The notes beneath the pieces were generated by a model, which saw nothing but the letters and a program-made list of their open reading frames with translations, had not been told where the DNA came from and searched no databases. Shown piece by piece: positions 1-9,600 of a stretch of 16,239 bases of DNA; within the stretch, counting starts at the first letter, position 1; every line of letters starts with the position of its first letter. A program made the translations under genes and the position numbers. Source of the DNA: an uncultured Clostridia bacterium (GTDB lineage: Bacteria; Bacillota; Clostridia; Christensenellales; UBA1242); NCBI GenBank assembly GCA_947623775.1, contig CANQHL010000026.1:1-16239 (forward strand), in the 5' to 3' direction.

Positions 1-441
1 CCGGTAAGTTTTAAACAACAAATATTAGTTAAATTGGCAATTTACTTGTTTATTTCTGTTCCAACAACCTTTATTTCCACCATGATTTTGGCAATTGCGG
101 GCTTTATAAACTTCCTTTCGGCGGCACTGATTGCGATTTCACTTTCATTTGTAATTATCGGCAACATTTGCCATTCAATCACAATGGATATAGCAAGACC
201 GCAATTCCAATATTTGGAAAATGGCGAGGTTACGCAAAACAACAAAAATATATCAGCGTCAATTGGCATAAGTTTTATAATTTCATTTATCATTGGTGTG
301 GCGGGCATAGTGCTTTCGATTTTTGTTGGCATTCCGTCAATGTACATGGTAATGTTTGGTTTTGGTGTGCCATTTATAATACTTGAAATGTTCAGACTTT
401 TCCATCATTTAGAAAAACGATACGATGCGATAGAGGTGTAA
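1..441 (+). CDS. ABC-2-type transporter permease, C-terminal part (5' end outside window)
   Basis: The frame is open from the first base, so this is the last 146 residues of a longer protein; a TTG at 34 is not a convincing start and has no ribosome site. The fragment is strongly hydrophobic, with about four membrane spans (roughly residues 12-32, 36-58, 86-108, 112-130). Between the second and third lies a polar loop (residues 61-84) with D63, R66-P67, E76 and the Q79-N-N-K-N83 stretch. That loop resembles the conserved loop of the 'putative ABC exporter' ABC-2 permease family, where a D-x-x-x-P segment precedes E-A-x-K-Q-N-x-N. The cytoplasmic tail is short and charged. The stop is three bases before the next gene, so it is likely co-transcribed with the giant Ig-like protein gene. 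Substrate is unknown. The family call rests on one loop and the membrane pattern, so another polytopic membrane protein is possible. Confidence 0.6.
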   Translation, partial: PVSFKQQILVKLAIYLFISVPTTFISTMILAIAGFINFLSAALIAISLSFVIIGNICHSITMDIARPQFQYLENGEVTQNNKNISASIGISFIISFIIGVAGIVLSIFVGIPSMYMVMFGFGVPFIILEMFRLFHHLEKRYDAIEV

Positions 442-444
442 AGA

Positions 445-3400
445 ATGAAAAAAATAATGATGTTTTTGATGGTTGTAATACCTGTTTTGGTTATATTAAT
501 CGTAAAACTCACTGCAAGTGTAACGGTGGGTGACGTTTTTATATCTGTTGAAAGCGTTGCGTTAAGTGAAACATCTGTTGAGCGTATGGTTGGAGATAGT
601 TTGGATTTAAGTTACACAATATATCCTGAAACGGCAACAAATCAGGAAGTGCAATGGATAAGCAGCAATGAGGATGCTGCGACGGTTGACACAAAAGGAC
701 ATGTAGACTTTGTTGGAATTGGTTCTGGAAACATCACGGTTATCACAAAAGATGGCAATATGCGAAGCCAATGTTCGTTTTATGTTACAGACAAAGTAGT
801 CCACAGAGTTGAATTGTCTGCACCTCAAAATTATGTATATCTCAATGAAACATTGCAATTAAAAAAAGATATTTTCCCATATGAGGCGTTAAATCATGAA
901 GTAATCTATTCATCGGACCATGAAGAAATTGCAACGGTTGACACAAATGGACTTGTGACAGGGGTGCAAGTGGGGCATGTAAAAATAACAGTAACAACAG
1001 TTGATGGACATAAGACAGATTTTGTACTTTTGTCTGTTATTAAGCCTGTAACATCGTTAAGGGTTCCTCAAAATGAAGTGATAACATCTTTAAATAGTGC
1101 AAAAATAGAATATATTGTTGAACCGGAAGATGCAACAAACAAAAATGTTACATTTGAAGTTGACAATCCTGAAGTAGCGGAAGTAAATGATATAGGCGTA
1201 ATAAAATTCAAAAAACAAGGTGAAGTCAATGTCACAATAACAACGGAGGACAAAAATTTAAAACAAAAAATCAAATATATTTTCACAGATGGTTATGCTT
1301 ATGAATTAAAGGATGTTTCTCCGACAATAGATATTGAAGTTGGGGAGGTGCAAAGAATTTTGTATAGCACCGTGCCTCAATATCTTCCACGAACAAATGT
1401 GGAATTTTCATCTGATGCGGAAAATATTGCATCGGTGGATAGCAATGGTTATATTCAAGGCATAAAAGGTGGAAACACCGTAATTTGGGTTAAAGTAAAG
1501 AAGAATAGTGAAGAATGGCTTGCAGAACCAATAATAGTAAACGTTGCAAGTCCAATTGAAGAAATTGTTGAAGAAGATGGAATTACGGCTGATAAAGTCT
1601 ATATGTTGACTCCAGTTTCCAAACCAGATGATGCCACAAACACCACATTTTTGTATCAATTAAATGAACGAGACCGCACAAAAGCAACTATAACTCAGGA
1701 CGGCGTAGTTAATTTCACCACATCTCAGCATTGCACAATTGAGGTTACAATAATTGCGTCCGATAATCCTAAAGTGACCAAAAAGGTTAGGATAACCTAT
1801 ACTGCAGGTATGGCAAGCCAATTTAAATTAAACGACAATAAAATAACTCTCAATTATGGAAATTCAATAGCACTTGATTACTCTTTCTTGCCTACCAACG
1901 CCACAAAACGACCTATGAAATTAAGTGTTAAAGAAAATCATCCACTGGGCGGGAAAGGAAATGTTGTTGAAATACTTGAAGACGGCAGAATCCATGCCAC
2001 TGCGGGTGGAGAAGCAATTGTCAAAGTTGAATTTACACTTTATGATGGCAACGCTTACGAAGAGGAATGTCAAGTATCAGTTATAAGACGACCAAGCCAA
2101 ATCAATATAAATTTGGATATTGAACACTATAAAAATCAATATATAACATCACATAACATTGTTGAGTTTGCCGGAGAAGTTTTGCCTGCAGATGCAACTG
2201 AAAGAGAGATAGTTTGGACGGTAAACGATACAAATATTGCCTTCATTCGTGGCAATGAAATAATATTTAATCAAGCTGCAGTTATCACATTGACAGCGAC
2301 AATAGGAGATGTTTCAAATTCAGTTGACATTTATTATGTCGGGACAAATCCTGTGTTTGCAGAAGTTCAAGCAGTGAAAGACGGGGAAAGAATGCCAATC
2401 CCTGAAAAAATAATGGCTGGAGAGAGTTTTGAAGTTGAAATTTCAAGTATTTTGCCAAGTTTTACAACAAATCCGCCAATTTCATTGCAAGCAACCAATT
2501 CAAACACAAATCATTCTTCTGGTAAAGTTATTATTGTCGATGAAACAACAGTGACTGGCAATGCCGGAGGAAGTGCAACTCTTGTTGTATATATTTCAGA
2601 TTCCATCCGACTTACATATTCAATTGTTGTTGAAAGAAAACCGGACAGCGTAAAGGTTTTGCAGGCGGGGATGCAGACAACATTGACATCAATAAGTTTA
2701 GTCAGTGATGTTTCTCCAAGTGACTGCACAAACAAAAATGTTAAATATGTTGTAAATGAAAGTGAAATTGCATATATTGAGGATTCAGTTCTTACATTTA
2801 AAAGGAATGGAATTGTCAATATAACAGCAATTTGCGAGGGTGATGAAAAAGTTATATTTAAATTTCAAATAGAAAAGATAGAAAAAGATATGGTGCATGT
2901 TTCTCCAGACCGCTCAAACATCACAGTGAACAAAGGGGATTTACTTGCATTTGATTTTGATGAATTGCAGTCACTACAAATAGAGAATAATTCTCCTTTA
3001 ACAGAAGGTGAAGAAGTTGTTCGGATAGAGAACAAATATTTGCGTGCACATGCAGCTGGAAAGGCAAATGTTGCAATCAACACCACTAATAATGTTTATC
3101 ATATTGAAATAACAGTAAATGAACTTGTTGAAAACATTATTTTAACAAACAACCTTGATTTCTACAGTGATGAATATGTTGTTGGGCAGGGAGTTGTTGA
3201 ACTTGCATTTACAGTTTCTCCAAATAATGCAGCAAACAAAGATATATCCATCAAAATTGTTCAATCAGAATCGTCGGCAGGCAAGGTTGAAAATATTGCA
3301 TATTTGATTGGCAATGAATTAAACTTTACAAAAGCGGGTGAAATTTCTTTGCAGGTTGACTCCAAAGATGGCAATTGCAGTAAAGTGATTAAAATTAAGT

Positions 3401-6400
3401 ATACTGGTGGAGACGCCGTTGACGCTCTATTAACAGTTGATGAAAATCTCGTTTTAAATGTGGGTGAAGTTGCTTCGATAGGTGTTTCAAAATGGATACC
3501 GGCAGACCTTACAAACAAGAGAATGTCTTTTTATGAAGTAAATTCATCAGGAAAGAAGGTTATAGATTTAAATACAGCGGAAAAGACAATCAAAGCATAT
3601 GAAAGTGGCGAAACTAAAATTGTTGTAGAACTGTCAAATGGTATTGTAAAAGAAATAAATGTTGTTGTAATAAACAAAATAACAGACATTCAAGTAGAAG
3701 AAAATGTGGTAATTTCTGGAGATACTTACACAATCAATGCAGTTGTTCTTCCAAAAAGTGCCTCAAACACAACTTTGCAATATATTCTTCAAGAAACACA
3801 AATTGCAAGCATTTCTGAAAATGTGCTTCATTTCAGCAAGCCGGGAAAAGTTTGTGTAAGGGTTAGATCCACAGATGGAACAAATATAGAAAAAACCATA
3901 TATGTAACAAGCACTATGGGATATTTGTCAAAGATAAAATTAAACGATGAATCAGTAGAACTTTCAAAAGGTGCGATTTACAGAATTTTTGTTGATAAAG
4001 AGCCGGCTGATGCTTCAAACAATAAAGTTGCATTTAAAATTCTTTCTCAGCAAAGCTATGATGGAATTTCAAATGTTATAGAATTATCTGAAGATGGACA
4101 GATAACCGCACTTGTAAGAGGAAGTGCAGTTGTGCGTGTGTATGCAAGCACATATGATGGAAGTGAAATTTATGCAGATTGCACAATAAATGTGTACAGC
4201 TCAATCTCCGCAGTTGACATAAAATTTGACAGCGTGCTTGACAGTTATCAAAATCAAAACACATTCATCACAGGTAAAAACGAAATAAACTTTGATTTTG
4301 AAGTTAGTCCTGCAGACGCAAGAGTTTTGGAATTTTCTTGTGATGTTTCCAATCCTCAAATTGCTCGCGTAGAAGATAAAAAGATAATTTTCTTGCAGCC
4401 AGGAAGAGTCACAATAACATTTAATTGCAGTGATGAAAAAGTAAAAATGTCAAAAACATACAGTTTCTATTATGTTGGGGATAATTTAATAGAAGCTACA
4501 CTTGATCAAAATGGTATTGACAACAACACAATCACATTGCAGGCTGGAGAAACGTTTGAATTTACTCTTTCAAAAGTGCTTCCACGTGATAGTGCAAACT
4601 TGGTTTATGCAGAAAATAGAAATGATCCAAATAAGCAAGTTGCGAAATTTCAAGACGGCATATTATATGCACTAAATGGTGGAACTTATTCCTTTACTTT
4701 ATATGTCAACAATCTTAAATTGGAACAACTCACGCTTATTGTAAAACGTGATGCTACAGGCATAGAAATTGATGGTGATGAAGTTGTTTATATATCCACA
4801 AGATATTATACAATTTATGCAAGTGCATTAGAGAGTGATACGCATCAAAACTTAGTGGGATTTGAGTCTCTCAACAACAATGTTGCAACTGTTACTCCAA
4901 GCGGAAATGTAACATTCAATCAATTTGGTGAATGTGAAATTAAGGTGTATATTTTAGACAATCCATCAGTATTTAAAATTGTAAAGATAAAATACACAAA
5001 AGAGCTTCAAGCGTTGAAATTCAATCAAACACGTGATAAAATGTATGCGGGAGAATCTGTTGACCTTGTTATAACTCCATTGCCATACGATGCAGACAAT
5101 TTTGAAATTGAAGTAACTCTTGACAATTATGATATTGCCGACCTCATTAAAAGAGAAGGTGCGTACAGATTGATTGGGCGTGCAGGTCGCGAGGGTGAGG
5201 TTGTTGTAACAGCAAAAGTAGTTGGCAATGAAAGTATAACGGTAACAAAAACATTCACATTCTACGCTAAAATCACCAACATTAAACTTGATTTAACTTC
5301 TGATGGTGATATAAACGGACATGGTGAATATAGAATATTTGGAAATCGTTTCTTAAACGAAGCGGAAGTTATAACAACATATCAAATGAATGCCACACTA
5401 ACTCCGGCAAGTGCTTCAAAGAGCCTTTTGCAGTGGACAACAAGTGATGAAAGTGTAGCAACTGTCGATGAAAATGGACTTGTTACATTTGTAGGAATGG
5501 GAAAAGTTACAATAACGGTTCAACAAATTTCACCATACGAGGGTGCTGGCGTTGTAAAAACAAGCTACACATTCACAGTTATAGATGGTATAAATGTTTG
5601 GAATTATGATCAATTCAAGCTTGCACATGAAAAACTCAAAGAAGAGAATAAAGATAAAAAAGAAAATTATTCATATATGGTTTTGCATGAAGATATAAAG
5701 CTCGATAGTGAATTTCCAAGCATACGGTTTGAATATAATGTCATGGGAAATGGACATATGCTCGACCATTCAAAACTTAAAAGCAATTATCTGCACTTTG
5801 AAATAAGAAGAGATAATATTATTATTGATAATGTTATTTTGAGAGGTATAGAATTCACTGATGGTGTAGAATTGAAAGGTGGCGGAAAAACGCTTATGAT
5901 AGAAAATTGCGGCGGAATTCTTCTTTACAACTGCATTGTGGAAAATGGTGAATCAGCCGTTAGAGTAATTGCTGCAGATGTTAATGTGACTGGCTGTATA
6001 TTCAGAAATTGTTTCTCTGTTGGTGTTCAAATTTCAAGATCAGAAACTCGTTCAAGCAATGTTGTTGTCAAAGATTGCATTTTCACATCAAGTTTCTGTG
6101 GTGTTATGTTCTGCCCAGATGGTTTTGAGGGGCATCCAGACAGTAAAGTCAGCCTTGAGGGTGAAGTAAGATTTTACAATTGGTCGACATTAGATCAATT
6201 GCAACAAGGTCTTGGAGCGAACCTAGAAGAATATTTAAACAATCTTGGCATATCATTTGTTGCTAAGGAATTGTATAAACAAATAAGAGAAATTGCAGCA
6301 AATAAGGGTACTGAATATGCGTATGTATATAATGGAACAACATATTACAACTTCTCAGTATTTGCATTTTCTGCATCAATAGTGTCAAAGGAGTTTTATC

Positions 6401-6609
6401 CTGCTGGGACAAGTGAAAGATCGAAGTTAAACTCAAGTTGCACATATTCTGATATGGAACTTGTCGGTGCAATCAACTTTGCAGTAGTAGTACCTGTTCA
6501 CTGTTATATACTTTCCATTTTGGCTGATAAACCATTTATAAAGCCAGGCGAAACATATATTGGCAACACGGCATTACTTGCAAAAATCAAACAGGCATCT
6601 AGATTTTAA
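445..6609 (+). CDS. Giant surface protein: 19 Ig-like (Big_2-type) modules plus C-terminal beta-helix-like domain
   Basis: 2054 residues. The start ATG at 445 has GAGGTG at 433-438. Residues 1-24 are a basic, then strongly hydrophobic segment that can act as a signal peptide or an uncleaved N-terminal anchor. Residues about 36-1714 form 19 Ig-like modules of about 80-105 residues with Big_2 hallmarks: 'P-x-x-A-T-N' before a W/F strand, 'A-T-V-D-x-x-G' turns, then a glycine-led strand. The first and last modules are the most canonical (W71 with A79-T-V-D82; W1664 with A1672-T-V-D1675). Modules alternate between two subtypes (see findings). Residues about 1716-1900 look like a right-handed beta-helix (repeated short strands with N-C/G-C turns at C1822, C1830, C1851, C1856, C1878). 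Residues 1900-2054 are unrecognised. No LPXTG and no C-terminal membrane span are present. Likely a secreted or N-terminally tethered adhesin or matrix protein; ligand unknown. It lies between the permease and the MBG protein gene. Confidence 0.88.
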   Translation: MKKIMMFLMVVIPVLVILIVKLTASVTVGDVFISVESVALSETSVERMVGDSLDLSYTIYPETATNQEVQWISSNEDAATVDTKGHVDFVGIGSGNITVITKDGNMRSQCSFYVTDKVVHRVELSAPQNYVYLNETLQLKKDIFPYEALNHEVIYSSDHEEIATVDTNGLVTGVQVGHVKITVTTVDGHKTDFVLLSVIKPVTSLRVPQNEVITSLNSAKIEYIVEPEDATNKNVTFEVDNPEVAEVNDIGVIKFKKQGEVNVTITTEDKNLKQKIKYIFTDGYAYELKDVSPTIDIEVGEVQRILYSTVPQYLPRTNVEFSSDAENIASVDSNGYIQGIKGGNTVIWVKVKKNSEEWLAEPIIVNVASPIEEIVEEDGITADKVYMLTPVSKPDDATNTTFLYQLNERDRTKATITQDGVVNFTTSQHCTIEVTIIASDNPKVTKKVRITYTAGMASQFKLNDNKITLNYGNSIALDYSFLPTNATKRPMKLSVKENHPLGGKGNVVEILEDGRIHATAGGEAIVKVEFTLYDGNAYEEECQVSVIRRPSQININLDIEHYKNQYITSHNIVEFAGEVLPADATEREIVWTVNDTNIAFIRGNEIIFNQAAVITLTATIGDVSNSVDIYYVGTNPVFAEVQAVKDGERMPIPEKIMAGESFEVEISSILPSFTTNPPISLQATNSNTNHSSGKVIIVDETTVTGNAGGSATLVVYISDSIRLTYSIVVERKPDSVKVLQAGMQTTLTSISLVSDVSPSDCTNKNVKYVVNESEIAYIEDSVLTFKRNGIVNITAICEGDEKVIFKFQIEKIEKDMVHVSPDRSNITVNKGDLLAFDFDELQSLQIENNSPLTEGEEVVRIENKYLRAHAAGKANVAINTTNNVYHIEITVNELVENIILTNNLDFYSDEYVVGQGVVELAFTVSPNNAANKDISIKIVQSESSAGKVENIAYLIGNELNFTKAGEISLQVDSKDGNCSKVIKIKYTGGDAVDALLTVDENLVLNVGEVASIGVSKWIPADLTNKRMSFYEVNSSGKKVIDLNTAEKTIKAYESGETKIVVELSNGIVKEINVVVINKITDIQVEENVVISGDTYTINAVVLPKSASNTTLQYILQETQIASISENVLHFSKPGKVCVRVRSTDGTNIEKTIYVTSTMGYLSKIKLNDESVELSKGAIYRIFVDKEPADASNNKVAFKILSQQSYDGISNVIELSEDGQITALVRGSAVVRVYASTYDGSEIYADCTINVYSSISAVDIKFDSVLDSYQNQNTFITGKNEINFDFEVSPADARVLEFSCDVSNPQIARVEDKKIIFLQPGRVTITFNCSDEKVKMSKTYSFYYVGDNLIEATLDQNGIDNNTITLQAGETFEFTLSKVLPRDSANLVYAENRNDPNKQVAKFQDGILYALNGGTYSFTLYVNNLKLEQLTLIVKRDATGIEIDGDEVVYISTRYYTIYASALESDTHQNLVGFESLNNNVATVTPSGNVTFNQFGECEIKVYILDNPSVFKIVKIKYTKELQALKFNQTRDKMYAGESVDLVITPLPYDADNFEIEVTLDNYDIADLIKREGAYRLIGRAGREGEVVVTAKVVGNESITVTKTFTFYAKITNIKLDLTSDGDINGHGEYRIFGNRFLNEAEVITTYQMNATLTPASASKSLLQWTTSDESVATVDENGLVTFVGMGKVTITVQQISPYEGAGVVKTSYTFTVIDGINVWNYDQFKLAHEKLKEENKDKKENYSYMVLHEDIKLDSEFPSIRFEYNVMGNGHMLDHSKLKSNYLHFEIRRDNIIIDNVILRGIEFTDGVELKGGGKTLMIENCGGILLYNCIVENGESAVRVIAADVNVTGCIFRNCFSVGVQISRSETRSSNVVVKDCIFTSSFCGVMFCPDGFEGHPDSKVSLEGEVRFYNWSTLDQLQQGLGANLEEYLNNLGISFVAKELYKQIREIAANKGTEYAYVYNGTTYYNFSVFAFSASIVSKEFYPAGTSERSKLNSSCTYSDMELVGAINFAVVVPVHCYILSILADKPFIKPGETYIGNTALLAKIKQASRF
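550..5586 (+). repeat. Tandem Ig-like module array (10 A-type, 9 B-type, alternating)
   Basis: Codes for residues about 36-1714 of the Ig-like giant. Approximate module starts (residues): 36, 118, 201, 285, 369, 457, 550, 636, 733, 813, 894, 990, 1078, 1160, 1253, 1346, 1436, 1519, 1610. Odd modules carry a hydrophobic-x-Phe strand motif (F89, F255, F424, F608, F785, F961, F1130, F1316, F1491, F1682). Even modules carry Gly or Ala at the equivalent place (G173, G339, A518, G705, A868, A1051, A1222, A1409, G1578). The two-module period is about 166-191 residues. Repeats are divergent in DNA sequence, so this is an old protein-level array rather than a recent DNA tandem repeat. Boundaries are by eye and can be off by several residues. 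Confidence 0.8.
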
Positions 6610-6612
6610 AAA

Positions 6613-6618
6613 AGGAGG
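6613..6618 (+). promoter_or_regulatory. Strong ribosome binding site of the MBG/YDG protein gene
   Basis: A perfect AGGAGG followed by five bases (gaaat) and ATG at 6624. It fixes the start of the second giant gene and follows the stop of the first (6607-6609) directly. No promoter is visible between the two genes, so the pair is expected to share a transcript, with the downstream gene efficiently initiated. Confidence 0.85.
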
Positions 6619-6623
6619 GAAAT

Positions 6624-9600
6624 ATGTCAAAAGAATTGAAAAAAGTATTTAAATTGCTTATTTTGATTATGCTTGTATGCATATTTTTCCCTATATCCTT
6701 TGCAAAGTCGGACGCAACAATTGAGGGTGTGTCAGGAAACAAAATTATTTTGACAGGCCTTATAGGCAACAATCCGAAACACTTTTTTGAAGATGCGGAC
6801 AAAAACAGCACACTTGTAAATTGTAGTGCAGACGATGTCACAGGAGATTATTATTCAATAGTTTCAAGTGGCAGTGGATCAAGTTCCGGCTGGGCTGAAT
6901 TTAGACCAACCAGTGATATGCTTCCATTTATTGAAAAAGGAATTTTATACGTGCAAGCAACCGCCGACATAGAAACAAGCGGAGACACACAGGTTACAAT
7001 ACAAATTTCGTGCGGAAATGAATCGCAACAAAGTACAGCAAGCGAAGGCACTTTGACAACGCCAATGATACATGTGACGGATAAGACGCAAAATATAAGA
7101 TTTTCATTTAATACAAGTTCGAAAAACGGCAAAAATAAGTTTACTATCACGTTACCGACAATACATATCTATACAAAAATAGATTCGGTTGAGCTGAAAA
7201 ATAAAGATCAAACAGTTTCGCCTGGGCAAATTATTCCCATTTACGCAAGCAATGCAGTAACAGAAATCGAGGGAATAGATGGAAATTTTACGAGATTTTC
7301 AAAGATAAACCATCAAATTCAATTCTGGTTTGACCAAGGTGATGATAATTATGTTTCGGTTGTAGGAACAAACATTGTAATATCTGATAATGTACCGACC
7401 GGCACTGTGATAAGTTTCAGAGCATTTTGCAAAGCAAATTCATATTCATCTGACGTTATTTATTCGACAAACACAGTAAATTTTACAGTTGATGCCGAAA
7501 ATATTCAACTAAAAGTAAGAACAGATTTTGAGCATCCAGCTGATTTTACCAATGAGGGAAGTTATATACCGAACAAATCGGTTTATATTGAAGTTAAAAA
7601 TATACCAAACAACTTTACTTTCGTAGGTTGGGTGGTAGATGGTGATATAAATAATATGTCCACAGCTAAGAAAATAAGAGTGACATTGCATAAGGGCATA
7701 GATGTTTACGCAAAATTTGTAAAGTCAATAAATATCAAACAAGTTGTAGCAAATGCAAAAATATATGATAAAACCACAAATATAAATGATGAAGATATTA
7801 GTGTTTTGTTTGACGGCGTTGAGGCCGGTCATGAAATTGGCTTAAGTGGTGCAAAGTTTTCATATGGAGATGCAAATGCAGGAAAAAACAAACTAATTAA
7901 TGTAATGTATGATGAGAATGGATTGACATTAACTGGTGCAGATGCTGGAATTTATAAATTAGGTTCGCAAATCGTACCGAATTCGTTTGGAGAAATCTTA
8001 AAACGAGATGCGTTTGTCTATCCTCAAAACATACAAAGACAATATGGCTACAATGATCCTGTAATAGGATATGAGGTGGAAAACCTTGTCGATGGTGATG
8101 TGCTTGTTGGCAACCCAGGCAGAACAGCCGGAGAAAAAATAGGCAAATATCCATATAATGCCGGTGATTTGCCATTAAGAAACAACAATTACAACATTAT
8201 AGTTGATTCAGAAGCATATTTTGAGATAATACAAAGAGAAATATATCTTGAAAATGTAAATGTACATGAAAAAACCTATGATCAAACGGTTACAGCAGAT
8301 ATTGAAGCAGGACTTGGTAATATTTATAATAATGAAGATGTAAAAGTTGAAATTACAGGTGAATTTGTTTCATCAAATGCCGGCAATGATGTTGAAGTAA
8401 AAATAACACAAGCCGTTCTTACCGGTCGGGATAAAGACAATTACACATTAGTTGAATATACTCAACCTATTTTTGGAGAAATAGCCAAACGACAAATTAC
8501 TGTTTCAGCGGTGGAGTGCTCATTTGTATATGGAGAGGAAATGTTGTTTGATTACATATCGGATGATCTTTTGGATGGAGATGAATTAAGTGGCAGCCCT
8601 GCAATAGACGACAAAAATGTTGGAGATCATGAGATAAAAGCTGGCACGCTTTCAAATCCAAATTACATAATTAAAGAATTCATAAGCAAAAATTGCACAA
8701 TAACGCCAAGAAAAATATCAGTTACAGCAATTTCAAAAACAAAAACATTTGGAGATGATGATCCTGATTTAACATACACAACGTCAAATATGATTGATGG
8801 TGACACTCTTGATGGAGCATTGCAGAGAGAGGTGGGCGAAGATGTCGGGACGTATGAAATAAATATAGGAACTCTTAAAAATGATAATTATGAAATAGCG
8901 GAATTTACAAAGAACACCTTTACGATAACCGAACGTACAATATATGTTGTAATTCAATTTTTGGATAAGGAATATGATGGGACAACCGATCCTAAATATT
9001 TTGTGGAATTTCAGAACAATGTTAAAAATGCCGAGTTTGAATTGCAGTTACAAGCAACATTATCTGATAAAAATTGTGGCAATGTAAAGGCGAGAGTTGA
9101 AAGTAGTGATGTTGTTTATGATGGCGCGAGAAATTATAATTTTGACTATGTTTATTCAAATGAAGATGTGCAAATAACAAAAAGAAGAGTAAATTTATTT
9201 ATAGATGCGACAAATAAATTTTATGGTGATAATGATCCTCAATTTACCTTTAACGCAACCAATTTGGTTGGTGACGATGAAATCACCGCCACAGTAAAAC
9301 GAGATGAGGGTGAAGATGTCGGGTTATATGATTATTATTTACAAGATACAGAAGTAAATGAAAATTATAATGTTATCCTTGTAGATTCGCAATTTGAAAT
9401 TCTTCCACGTGAAATTAAATTGTCGGTGGATAATCAAACAAAAATTTTTGGTAATGAAGACCCAGAAATTAAATATAGTCTTATCGATGAGCTGTGTTTT
9501 GGTGAAAGAGAAGAAGATATTATAGATGGCTATGTTTCAAGGTCAGAGGGCGAAAGTGTCGGTGTATATACTTATGATTTATCAACTGTTTCTTCCGGGA

